64,000 bases of DNA. Origin: UBA12087 sp964370815. GTDB lineage: Bacteria; Chloroflexota; Anaerolineae; Anaerolineales; Villigracilaceae. Below are positions 8,244 through 16,747 of this stretch, piece after piece. The DNA lies in contig CAYJKQ010000003.1 in NCBI GenBank assembly GCA_964370815.1, positions 124,001-188,000 of the forward strand, given 5' to 3'. The position numbers and the translations under genes are program-made. Position 1 is the stretch's first letter; each line of letters begins with the position of its first letter. The notes under the pieces are model-generated. The model saw only the letters and a program-made list of their open reading frames with translations. It did not search any database and was not told the DNA's origin.

Positions 8244-11200
8244 ATGAAACGTCATAGCTATAAGTTCTTTGCTTTTTCAGTGATCCTTTCCCTTATTTTC
8301 ACAGCTCTGCCCGCACCTCAGCATGTTTTGGCTGATGCACCGGCAGATTTATTTATATCTGAGTATATCGAAGGCTCCAGTTACAATAAGGCAATTGAAA
8401 TTTACAATGGCACCGGATCAGCCATTGACATGGCTGCAGGACCATACACCCTGGAACTTTACAGTAATGGTTCCGCAACTGTCAGCAAATCCATGCTGCT
8501 TTCAGGAACCATTGCTGATGGTGATGTCTATGTGGTGGCACACACCAGCGCGGATCCCATCATTCTAGCTCAAGCAGATGCTACCAACGGAGCTGTCATT
8601 AATTTCAACGGTGATGATGTCATTGTATTGCGCAAAGATGGGGCTGTAGTTGATGTCTTTGGACAAATTGGTGTCGATCCCGGCACACAATGGACAGGTG
8701 GAGGGGTGGACGATACCATGCGCCGAAAAATAGATATTTGTGCAGGTGATACAAATCCCAATGATGCCTTTGATGGTTCTGTTGAGTGGGATACTTTTGT
8801 AATAAACTCATTCGATGGATTGGGGAGTCATACTGCCAATTGCGGCACCGTTGAACCACCACCTACAATTTTAATCAACGAAGTTGACTCTGACACACCC
8901 AGCACGGATGTGTTGGAATTTGTTGAGTTGTATGATGGCGGTGTAGGTAATACTGCTCTCGATGGGTTGGTTGTTGTTTTCTATAATGGAAGCAATGATC
9001 TGTCCTATGCTTCTTACGATCTGGATGGCTATAGCACAGATGCCAATGGTTATTTCCTGCTTGGGAATGCAGGTGTAACCCCAACCTCTGGTATTATTTT
9101 TGGTGGAAATTGGCTTCAAAATGGGGCTGATGCAGTGGCGTTATTTGCCGGTGATGCGTCCAACTTCACTAACGGCACAGCCATGACCACCACCAACCTG
9201 CTCGACGCAATCGTTTATGACACCAACGATGCCGACGATGCTGGACTGCTGACCTTGCTTAATGCTGGACAACCCCAAGTGAATGAAAGCGGTGGAGGCG
9301 ATAGTGCTGGTCAATCCAATCAGCGTTGCCCAAATGGTGACGGCGGTGCACGAAATACCAACACCTATGCACAATTTGCGCCTACACCTGGAGATGTTAA
9401 TATTTGTGTAACTCCGGTTGCTATAGTAAAGATCCATGACGTACAAGGCAATGGCTCAACGAGTCCGCTGGTTGGACAGACGGTCGCCATTGAAGGTATC
9501 GTGGTCGGTGACTTCCAAGACGGCGTCAGCGGCACGAACGGCGATTTGAATGGTTTCCATGTCCAGGAAGAGGATACCGATGTTGATGACGATCCACTAT
9601 CATCTGAAGGTATCTTCATTTACAACGGAAGTTCACCTGCCGTAAATGTGCAGATCGGTGACCTGGTACATGTAGAAGGTGTTGTTTCTGAATTCAGCGG
9701 CATGACCGAAATTTCATCCTTTACGGGTGTTGAAGTTCTCAGCAATGGTAATGTGTTGCCAACGGCATCTATTTTGTCGCTGCCTGTCACAAATGTGGAT
9801 GACTTCGAAGCCTATGAAGGTATGTTCGTCACCTTCCCGCAGGCACTCGTCATCTCAGAATATTTCAACTTTGACCGTTATAACGAGCTCGTTCTCACCT
9901 CTGAGCGGCACCTGACCCCATCGGCAGAATTTGAGCCTGGTCCGGATGCGATTCAAGCTGCTGCAGATTTCCTGCTCGACAAGATCACCCTCGACGATGG
10001 CCGCTCGGCACAAAATCCGAACCCCGCCATCCATCCCAACGGCAATGTCTTCGACCTGACCAACCTGTTCCGGGGTGGTGACACAGTTGCAAATGTGACC
10101 GGTGTCATGGATTACAGCTTCAGCCTGTACCGCATTCAGCCTACCCAGGGTGCGGATTACGTCTCTGTGAACCCGCGCACTGCCGAGCCAGATGATGTCG
10201 GTGGAAATTTGAAGGTGGTCGCCATGAATACGCTCAACTTCTTCACGACCATTGACCAGGGCTCAAGTTTTTGGATTTGTGGTCCCGCTCAGAATATGGA
10301 ATGCCGTGGTGCGGATACTCTCGAAGAACTCACCCGCCAGCGTGACAAGCTCATTGCTGCTATCGCGTTAATGAATGCGGACGTGATCGGTCTGTTAGAG
10401 ATCGAGAATAATATTAATGATGAAGCAGTACAGAACCTTGTTGAAAGCCTGAACACAGCCCTCGGTGCAGGCACTTATGACTATGTCTCCACTGGACCAA
10501 TAGGAACGGATGCCATCAAGGTAGCACTGATCTACAAACCAGCTTCTGTCTCGTTGGTGGGAGACTATGCCATTCTTGACACATCTGTAGACTCTCGCTT
10601 CATTGACACCAAGAATCGCCCGTCTTTGGCACAATCCTTCATGGATAATTCAACAGGCGGCATCTTCACTGTTGCAGTGAATCACCTGAAATCCAAGGGG
10701 TCAGATTGTAATGATCTTGGTGATCCGGATCTGGGCGACGGTGCAGGGAATTGTAATGTCACCCGCACGCTGGCTGCTCAAGCCCTGGTGGACTGGCTCG
10801 CAACCGACCCCACTGGCAGCGGTGATGCTGATTTTCTCATCGTTGGCGATTTAAATTCCTATGACAAGGAAGATCCTATTGATGCTATCAAGGCTGGTCC
10901 CGATGACACCCTGGGTACATCCGACGACTATGCCGACCTGGTCTTCGAGTTCCAGGGCGAGAACGCCTACTCCTATGTCTTTGACGGACAGATCGGATAT
11001 CTTGATTATGGTCTGGCAAACGCAAGTTTGGTGAGTCAGATCACAGGTGTGGCAGACTGGCACGTCAATGCCGATGAACCCGACCTGATCGATTACGATA
11101 TGAGTTTCAAGTTGGCTGCCCAGGATGCTCTCTACGCTCCGGACGCCTACCGGTACTCCGACCACGATCCGGTTATTATTGGGTTAGACGTTTGTGATGT

Positions 11201-11555
11201 GATCGCTCCGGTCTTCGATGAAGTTACAGTTACTCCTGGCTTATTATGGCCTGCCAATCACAAATATGTGGATGTGACTGCCACAGTCGTGGTCAGTGAT
11301 AACTTTGACACAGATCCAACTGTGACCCTGGTCTCGATCATCTCCAGCGAAGCAGATGAGGGTTTGGGCGACGGTGACTTCCCGAATGATATCGTCATTA
11401 TTGACGATTTCCACTTCAAACTGCGCGCTGAGCGCTCCGCAGTGAACAAGACTGGTCGTTATTACACCATCACATACATGGTAACCGATGATTGTGGTAA
11501 TTCCACCTACCAGTCGGTCTTTGTCTTTGTGCCCTTCAGCCAGAATAAGAGATAA
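8244..11555 (+). CDS. Secreted lamin-tail domain nuclease (ExeM/NucH-like)
   Basis: A 1103-residue exported protein; AGGAGG lies before the ATG. Signal peptide residues 1-30 end in ALPAPQHVLA-D. Residues about 33-195 and 205-390 look like two lamin-tail (LTD) domains (FISEYIEGSSYNKAIEIYNG; ILINEVDSDTPSTDVLEFVELYD). Residues 395-520 hold an OB-like domain (VGQTVAIEGIVVGDF). Residues 655-980 are an endonuclease/exonuclease/phosphatase domain with the full motif set: VVAMNTLNFF, VIGLLEIEN, VNHLKSKG, IVGDLNSY and YSDHDPV. The last 115 residues form an HYR-like beta domain (LWPANHKYVDV). The reaction expected is hydrolysis of extracellular DNA, perhaps for phosphate or nucleoside scavenging or biofilm turnover. 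It lacks an LPxTG anchor. Followed by its own terminator. Confidence 0.9.
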   Translation: MKRHSYKFFAFSVILSLIFTALPAPQHVLADAPADLFISEYIEGSSYNKAIEIYNGTGSAIDMAAGPYTLELYSNGSATVSKSMLLSGTIADGDVYVVAHTSADPIILAQADATNGAVINFNGDDVIVLRKDGAVVDVFGQIGVDPGTQWTGGGVDDTMRRKIDICAGDTNPNDAFDGSVEWDTFVINSFDGLGSHTANCGTVEPPPTILINEVDSDTPSTDVLEFVELYDGGVGNTALDGLVVVFYNGSNDLSYASYDLDGYSTDANGYFLLGNAGVTPTSGIIFGGNWLQNGADAVALFAGDASNFTNGTAMTTTNLLDAIVYDTNDADDAGLLTLLNAGQPQVNESGGGDSAGQSNQRCPNGDGGARNTNTYAQFAPTPGDVNICVTPVAIVKIHDVQGNGSTSPLVGQTVAIEGIVVGDFQDGVSGTNGDLNGFHVQEEDTDVDDDPLSSEGIFIYNGSSPAVNVQIGDLVHVEGVVSEFSGMTEISSFTGVEVLSNGNVLPTASILSLPVTNVDDFEAYEGMFVTFPQALVISEYFNFDRYNELVLTSERHLTPSAEFEPGPDAIQAAADFLLDKITLDDGRSAQNPNPAIHPNGNVFDLTNLFRGGDTVANVTGVMDYSFSLYRIQPTQGADYVSVNPRTAEPDDVGGNLKVVAMNTLNFFTTIDQGSSFWICGPAQNMECRGADTLEELTRQRDKLIAAIALMNADVIGLLEIENNINDEAVQNLVESLNTALGAGTYDYVSTGPIGTDAIKVALIYKPASVSLVGDYAILDTSVDSRFIDTKNRPSLAQSFMDNSTGGIFTVAVNHLKSKGSDCNDLGDPDLGDGAGNCNVTRTLAAQALVDWLATDPTGSGDADFLIVGDLNSYDKEDPIDAIKAGPDDTLGTSDDYADLVFEFQGENAYSYVFDGQIGYLDYGLANASLVSQITGVADWHVNADEPDLIDYDMSFKLAAQDALYAPDAYRYSDHDPVIIGLDVCDVIAPVFDEVTVTPGLLWPANHKYVDVTATVVVSDNFDTDPTVTLVSIISSEADEGLGDGDFPNDIVIIDDFHFKLRAERSAVNKTGRYYTITYMVTDDCGNSTYQSVFVFVPFSQNKR

Positions 11556-11590
11556 TCCAACTTTCTGGACAAAGAAAATAAGTAAACCAG

Positions 11591-11617
11591 AGTCCCGTCT
11601 TGCGACGGGACTCTTTT
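11591..11617 (+). terminator. Terminator of the secreted nuclease gene
   Basis: Nine-base GC-rich stem (11591-11599 with 11604-11612) and a four-base loop, followed by CTTTTATT. Lies 35 bp after the stop codon. Confidence 0.85.
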
Positions 11618-11677
11618 ATTCTTGAAGATCGATCTATTTTTTTTATTACCGAATTGTGATCGTTTATTAAGGCAATT

Positions 11678-12460
11678 TCATTCCTTTTTTGATCCAAACA
11701 TAGGCACCAGCCAATCTGCGAGAGCGGGGAACAGATAAGCTGTCTGCACCAGAAGTCTCCAGGATCTTGGAATGACATGGATCCGGCGCGGATGATCCAT
11801 CAACCAGGCTACCTGGTCTGCCACATAGCTGACGGGCATCAAACCCGGGTATCTGGGTGCATCCAATCTGCCCTCAGCGTGAGCTTTCAAATTGGCTGAG
11901 AACTCAGAAGGTGTGAAACCGGGGCAGAAAGCGGAAACATCCACACCAGTTTTAAGAAGTTCGCGCCGCAAGGCATCTGAAAAACCCACCACACCATACT
12001 TGGTAGCTGAGTAAACGGTAGAGACTGCTACCAGGCCAGCAATGGAAGAATTGTTTATGATATGCCCACTTTTTTGTTCCAGCATGGCTGGTAATACTGC
12101 ATGAGCACACGCCATGACTGCCACCAGATTGGTGTTCACTTTATCAGTTATCTGGTCTGATTCCCATTTCACGAAAGGCAGATCCAAACCTGCACCGGCA
12201 TTGTTAAAGAGGACATCTACCCTGCCCCACTTTGCCAGAGTGGTTTGCACCATAGCATCAATATCTGCTTGTTGGGTGACATCCGTTGGCAGGATCAACG
12301 CTTCTCCACCTGTCTTGCGAACATCTCCAGCTACCATCTCGAGTCTGTCTGCTCGCCTGGAAGCCAACACCAGGCGCATACCTTCCCTGCCAAGACGCCG
12401 GGCTACCGCTGCCCCGATCCCGCTGGATGCGCCTGTAATGATGACTATTTTCTTGTCCAT
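11678..12460 (-). CDS. Short-chain dehydrogenase/reductase
   Basis: A 260-residue classical SDR. Cofactor motif TGASSGIG at residues 9-16, the NNAG motif near residue 90, and the catalytic set Ser (NNSSIAG) and YSATK (Tyr-x3-Lys). The arginine-rich ASRRADR segment after strand two favours NADPH. The length fits the family. Substrate cannot be predicted; these enzymes act on hydroxy/keto groups of many metabolites. The ATG at 12460 is preceded by GAGCGAGGTGAGG. It is transcribed alone; the upstream region holds a long palindrome. Confidence 0.9.
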   Translation of the reverse strand: MDKKIVIITGASSGIGAAVARRLGREGMRLVLASRRADRLEMVAGDVRKTGGEALILPTDVTQQADIDAMVQTTLAKWGRVDVLFNNAGAGLDLPFVKWESDQITDKVNTNLVAVMACAHAVLPAMLEQKSGHIINNSSIAGLVAVSTVYSATKYGVVGFSDALRRELLKTGVDVSAFCPGFTPSEFSANLKAHAEGRLDAPRYPGLMPVSYVADQVAWLMDHPRRIHVIPRSWRLLVQTAYLFPALADWLVPMFGSKKE

Positions 12461-12504
12461 TCCTCACCTCGCTCACTTTTAATTTATTAATTTTATCGGT
12501 ATCA

Positions 12505-12582
12505 TCTCAATAATACGGGGGAAAGTGGGATGTGAAAGCGGGTGAAGCTCGCTTTCACATCCCACTCCCCACTTTTTTGAGA
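12505..12582. repeat. Long imperfect palindrome (MITE-like)
   Basis: A perfect 17-bp inverted repeat (12524-12540 with 12550-12566, 9-base loop) sits inside a longer imperfect palindrome whose ends read TCTCAA and TTGAGA. On the plus strand a run of six T residues follows, but no plus-strand gene ends here, so a terminator role is unlikely for the plus strand. A diverged copy of the left arm is at 5767-5794. Confidence 0.6.
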
Positions 12583-12657
12583 AGTTACTATTATCGCATA
12601 TATTTAATACATCACCAAAGGAAATATAGTTTTCCAGTGAGGTCAAATTAAATCAAA

Positions 12658-12694
12658 CTGCCTGCCCGGATTCACATTTAATCCAGGCAGGCAG
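12658..12694 (-). terminator. Likely terminator of the cupredoxin gene
   Basis: A 15-bp stem with one G-T pair (12658-12672 with 12680-12694) and a 7-base loop. Read on the minus strand it lies 32 bp after the cupredoxin stop and is followed by a T-rich tract (TTTGATTTAATTT). Confidence 0.7.
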
Positions 12695-12726
12695 GGGAAG
12701 GACATGGGTTTAAGTTTTAAACAGGT

Positions 12727-13164
12727 TTATGGCTCAACAATCACTAAGCCTATCATTGAAGAGTGGATCCCACAGTGATATGAATAGGTACCAGCAATGT
12801 CAAAGGTGTGGCTGAAGCTGGTACCATTTTTAAGGCTGTTGGATTTAAAACTGCCATCATCTGCAACTATTGTATGAGGTGCACCGTCCTGGTTTGTCCA
12901 GGTTACGGTATCGCCAACCTTTATGGTAGCCGTATTCTGAACGAATTCAAATCCGCTGATCTCCACATCGAAAACATTCCCGGATGGAATTGGAGCAAAG
13001 GTGGCAGATGCAACCTCCGCAGGTGTGGAGGTGTGCTCCCTGCTTTCCATTGTTTCAGTCATTTCCAGCGCTAAAGTGGAAACAGGAGTTGAAGTCGTCC
13101 TGGGAGCGCACGCTGCCAGGAAGGCAACCATTGTTATTAAAGCTAATACCGATCTGATCTTCAT
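12727..13164 (-). CDS. Cupredoxin (plastocyanin-like) lipoprotein
   Basis: A 145-residue lipoprotein: hydrophobic segment ending LAAC with Cys19 as the lipidated residue, a Thr/Ser-rich linker to about residue 60, then an 85-residue blue-copper domain. Copper ligands are visible: His in APHTIV, Cys and His in YHCGIHSSM, with the Met as axial ligand. Such proteins carry electrons at the outer membrane face. No partner oxidase or reductase is adjacent, so its redox partner is unknown. It forms a single-gene unit with a hairpin after its stop. Confidence 0.92.
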   Translation of the reverse strand: MKIRSVLALITMVAFLAACAPRTTSTPVSTLALEMTETMESREHTSTPAEVASATFAPIPSGNVFDVEISGFEFVQNTATIKVGDTVTWTNQDGAPHTIVADDGSFKSNSLKNGTSFSHTFDIAGTYSYHCGIHSSMIGLVIVEP

Positions 13165-13499
13165 TTAATTCTCCAACAATTATTAATATGATATTTATGA
13201 TAATAATTATATTATAAATCGACTTTTTGGAATGTTTCTTAAAATAAGATTAGAAAAAATATTTTTCCCTGCATGTGATCGCACACTATGAACTCAGAAT
13301 AATCCAATCAATGGGGAAAACCGCTTCCTATATCCAAGATGGCCTTTTTACTACCCTGTTGATCGATATTCCCCATTCCCGACCGAAATCAAAATTGAAA
13401 ACAATAAAAACCCATCCTGCCGGAGCATGACGAAAATGCCATAAGGTTATAAAATAAGAATAATTGTTTTTCTTGCTGTCAAGATAGGATTATTAATTA
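13165..13499. other. AT-rich intergenic region between divergent genes
   Basis: 335 bp holding the promoters of the cupredoxin gene (leftward) and the MFS gene (rightward). TATAAT/TATAAA-like boxes are seen near 13210 and 13449. No gene or strong hairpin was seen. Confidence 0.5.
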
Positions 13500-14882
13500 A
13501 TGCTTGTGCGGAGAATTCAATTGATCACACCCAGGATACCCCAACACAAACGTCCCGCCGGAATGACCGGATTGATGATCGTTCTTTCAGGGCAGGCAGT
13601 CTCGATTCTGGCTTCCAACATGACAGGATTCGCCCTATCCATCTGGGTTTTTCAAAAAACCAGCAGCGCTACCGCCCTGGGAGGTATGACAACAGCTTTT
13701 ACCATTCCCTACCTGCTACTCATCCCCCTGGCAGGTGTATTCGTGGACCGCTACAACCGTAAACTGATGATGATGGTCAGTGATCTGACTGCTGCCCTTG
13801 GAACCCTGGCAATATTCGTGTTGTTTTCCACAGACCATTTGCAGATATGGCATTTTTACATCATCAACGGACTGATAGGCTTAGGTGGTGCCTTTCAGTG
13901 GCCAGCCTATTCAGCTGCCATCACAACCATGGTACCCAAAGAACAATATGGGCGAGCAAATGGATTAATGTCGCTCGTTCAGGCTGGACCCGGTATCATC
14001 GCACCTATCATGGCAGGGGCTTTGATGCCTTCCATGGGGTTGGTAGGAATCCTGCTGATTGACTTGGTCACCTTTTTATTGGCAATCGGTGCCCTGATGC
14101 TGGTACATGTACCTGCTCCTATCCAAACCGTTGAAGGTCTGGGGGGGAAAGGGTCTCTCTGGAAAGAAGCCTCTTTTGGCTTTAAATACATCTTCGAACG
14201 TCCCAGTTTGCTGGGGATTGTAATCATCCTGCTGATCGCAAATTTCTTTCTCGGGTTTCCAAACAGTGTTCAGGTTCCCCTGGTTCTTCTGCGCACTGGA
14301 AATAGCAGCGTCATCCTGGGAGCAGTTCAGACTGCTGGGGCGGTAGCCTGGACACTGGGATCGTTGATCATGAGTGCATGGGGTGGTTTCAAGGATCGAA
14401 TTCATGGAGTACTGATCGGCTGGTCAGTGTATTGCCTGTTCGGGAACATAGTTTTTGGCCTTGGTCGTAGCCTGGGCATCTGGGTGCCAGCCTATCTATT
14501 TGCCGGAGTGGGTTCCAGCCTGGGCATCGCATCCAGCACCGCGCTGCTGCAATCCAAGACTGCCCCGGATGTTCAGGGACGTGTTTTCTCCGCCCGGCGC
14601 TTGTTGACCTGGGCTCCAGATATGTTTACTCCATTGCTCGGTGGCATGCTGGCAGACAGGATCATGGAACCCGCCATGCAGTCTCAGGGGTGGTTGTCCT
14701 TCTTGTTTGGCTGGATGACTGGAGATGAACCAGGTTCGGGCATGGCTATCATGATGATCATTTTTGGATTGTTGACCATAATCACACTTCTTGCAGGTTA
14801 CCTTTTAGCTCCAGTTCGAAATATGGAAAGAATCCTACCAGACCATGACAAGTTGGAAAAAGTGGAAAAGACGGATGTATAA
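13500..14882 (+). CDS. MFS transporter, drug/siderophore exporter type
   Basis: A 460-residue protein with about 12 hydrophobic segments. The conserved loop GVFVDRYNRKLMMMVSD between helices 2 and 3 is the major-facilitator signature A (G-x3-D-R-x-x-R-R type). Overall it resembles the EntS/MFS_3 group (macrolide and siderophore exporters): ALSIWVFQKTSSATALG near residue 40 and QSKTAPDVQGRVFSARR near residue 350. It would export small molecules using the proton gradient. It has no neighbour on the same strand that would reveal the substrate. Ribosome site is weak (AGGA 12 bases upstream). Confidence 0.88.
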   Translation: MLVRRIQLITPRIPQHKRPAGMTGLMIVLSGQAVSILASNMTGFALSIWVFQKTSSATALGGMTTAFTIPYLLLIPLAGVFVDRYNRKLMMMVSDLTAALGTLAIFVLFSTDHLQIWHFYIINGLIGLGGAFQWPAYSAAITTMVPKEQYGRANGLMSLVQAGPGIIAPIMAGALMPSMGLVGILLIDLVTFLLAIGALMLVHVPAPIQTVEGLGGKGSLWKEASFGFKYIFERPSLLGIVIILLIANFFLGFPNSVQVPLVLLRTGNSSVILGAVQTAGAVAWTLGSLIMSAWGGFKDRIHGVLIGWSVYCLFGNIVFGLGRSLGIWVPAYLFAGVGSSLGIASSTALLQSKTAPDVQGRVFSARRLLTWAPDMFTPLLGGMLADRIMEPAMQSQGWLSFLFGWMTGDEPGSGMAIMMIIFGLLTIITLLAGYLLAPVRNMERILPDHDKLEKVEKTDV

Positions 14883-15161
14883 AAGAGTTTATTGAAGGGC
14901 ATAGGAAGGAAATAATCAGCCCAACTGGATCGACCAATCACCAGTTGAACCGTCGGGATTCCTTGAAATGGTTTCTCACCACGGGAGGCGACCCGGCACT
15001 TTCGCCCCTGCTGAAAGCTTGTTCCTGTCCTGTGACGCACTCCGGCATCCTGAGATTCTCGTACAAGCCCGTCTAATGGGTATTGCTGGCCGATAAATTG
15101 CTCTATATCCTCGTGTGAAGAGAATTAAATCGAACTCCATTAGCCATTTTTAACCGCAGGT

Positions 15162-16613
15162 TCAATTTTCTTTAGAAGCCTGCCTGGCCTTTTTTCTTGC
15201 TAAAAGACTGCGAATGCGAGCATGGCGCTCGCGCGTCAGGGGGTAAAACCATGCCATCAAAATCGCTGAAAGGAGCAGCAAAGCACCGAATGGACCGATC
15301 AGGATCCGCATCGCCATCAGAGCACTGTCGGGTTGGGAGAATTGTGTCACCCCCGGGGTTGGCGTCTGGTAACCAAACCAGCCCAGCACCTGGAGTGCGA
15401 TAAATATCGCCACCGCACCAGTCAATTTGCGGATGAAATTCTTGATCCCATAATAAATACCTTCCTGGCGGCGTCCTGTGCGCAACTCATCCCACTCGAT
15501 CACATCCGGGAAGATCGAGTCGGGTAATACATGCGCGGCGGATACGGAGATGCCAGCCATGACAGCCAGAATAAGGATCAAGGTCACTTGTCCGGGTTGC
15601 ACAGTGAAGATGATCAATTGCACCACAGCCCAAAAAGACATGGCGATGATATAAGTTTTATTTTTGCTCAATTTCTTTGAAAGCCAGATCCAGAACGGCA
15701 GCATTATAACGGATGTCACCAGCAATAGTCCTAACACAGATGAATCCAGTGACAGGCCGAGCGCTTTTTGTAATAAATTACCCCCAGCTATCCAGTAGGT
15801 CAGGAAAAAGGGTAAACAAAGTGCCACCAGGTCAAATGTGATCCAGTTGAGCATGAATAAGGCAGTAGCATAACGGAAGGGGATATTGCTCCATGAGGTT
15901 TGTAGAGTCTCACGCAATGAAGCGGTAGACTTCTGTTGAGGTGCCTGGTTGTTTTGCGGGCGTTCGCGGATCACGAAGAAGATCAGCATAAGAGGAATGA
16001 TCGCAAGACCTCCAAACAAGGCAGCCACCAGCATGTAGCCTTGTTGCTGGGTGCCTCCACCTGCCAAAACGGATTTCACGATCTCCGGGGCAGCCACGGC
16101 GGTCACCAGACTTGCAAGCAGGTTAAAGAACATGCGGAAACCCGTCAGAGAGGTGCGTTCATCGTAGTCGGGTGTGACCTCGGGTGTCAGGGAGTACAAA
16201 GGCACACTGATGAGTGTTTGCAGGGTATCGCTGAGCATATACATCAGTGAAACTGTCGCAGCCAGGGCAAATTGGTTTTCAAAGGGTGGAACCCACCACA
16301 GCAAAATAAAAGCCAGTCCAAATGGTATGGAGAAGAAAAGCAGGAAGGGTCTGCGTCTACCCCAGCGGGTTTTGACCCGATCACTTAGCATGCCAACCAG
16401 TGGATCATTAATTGCATCCCAAACAATACCCAACACCACTGCAAAGGACGCCAGCCGAGGTTCCAGCCCGACCACATCAGTCAGAAAGATGGCATAAAAG
16501 ATCTGGCGCAGGGTACCAAAACTGGCATAGCTCCAATCACCAGAGCCGAAGACCAATTTTTGCCAGAATGACAGGTAATTCTTGCGAGGCTGGACTTGTT
16601 CGATTGTACTCAT
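15162..16613 (-). CDS. GPH-family sugar:cation symporter (MelB-like)
   Basis: A 483-residue protein with about 12 membrane helices and AAAGGAGAAA before the ATG. Family hallmarks are the N-terminal YASFGTLRQIFYAIFLTDVVG region, the cytosolic loop DAINDPLVGMLSDRVKTRWGRRRPFLLF, and the central VTPDYDERTSLTGFR segment. This is the glycoside-pentoside-hexuronide transporter group, which imports sugars with Na+ or H+. The downstream gene on the same strand is none; the upstream neighbour (16748-18205) encodes a PLP lyase 134 bp away. Substrate cannot be told. Confidence 0.9.
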   Translation of the reverse strand: MSTIEQVQPRKNYLSFWQKLVFGSGDWSYASFGTLRQIFYAIFLTDVVGLEPRLASFAVVLGIVWDAINDPLVGMLSDRVKTRWGRRRPFLLFFSIPFGLAFILLWWVPPFENQFALAATVSLMYMLSDTLQTLISVPLYSLTPEVTPDYDERTSLTGFRMFFNLLASLVTAVAAPEIVKSVLAGGGTQQQGYMLVAALFGGLAIIPLMLIFFVIRERPQNNQAPQQKSTASLRETLQTSWSNIPFRYATALFMLNWITFDLVALCLPFFLTYWIAGGNLLQKALGLSLDSSVLGLLLVTSVIMLPFWIWLSKKLSKNKTYIIAMSFWAVVQLIIFTVQPGQVTLILILAVMAGISVSAAHVLPDSIFPDVIEWDELRTGRRQEGIYYGIKNFIRKLTGAVAIFIALQVLGWFGYQTPTPGVTQFSQPDSALMAMRILIGPFGALLLLSAILMAWFYPLTRERHARIRSLLARKKARQASKEN

Positions 16614-16747
16614 GCTTTTTCTCCTTTGGCGAAGGGAATGATATGGGATTCTGTTCGAATATCAGGTTAATAAAATAGTTTTTTTGTTTTTACAGCACCT
16701 ACATCCTAATTCTATTGAATTTCGATGAATACCAAATGTTGAGTGAA

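Noticed and set aside
12524..12580. Palindrome at 12505 as a plus-strand terminator
   Set aside because: A T run follows, but no plus-strand gene ends upstream; the repeat explanation fits better.
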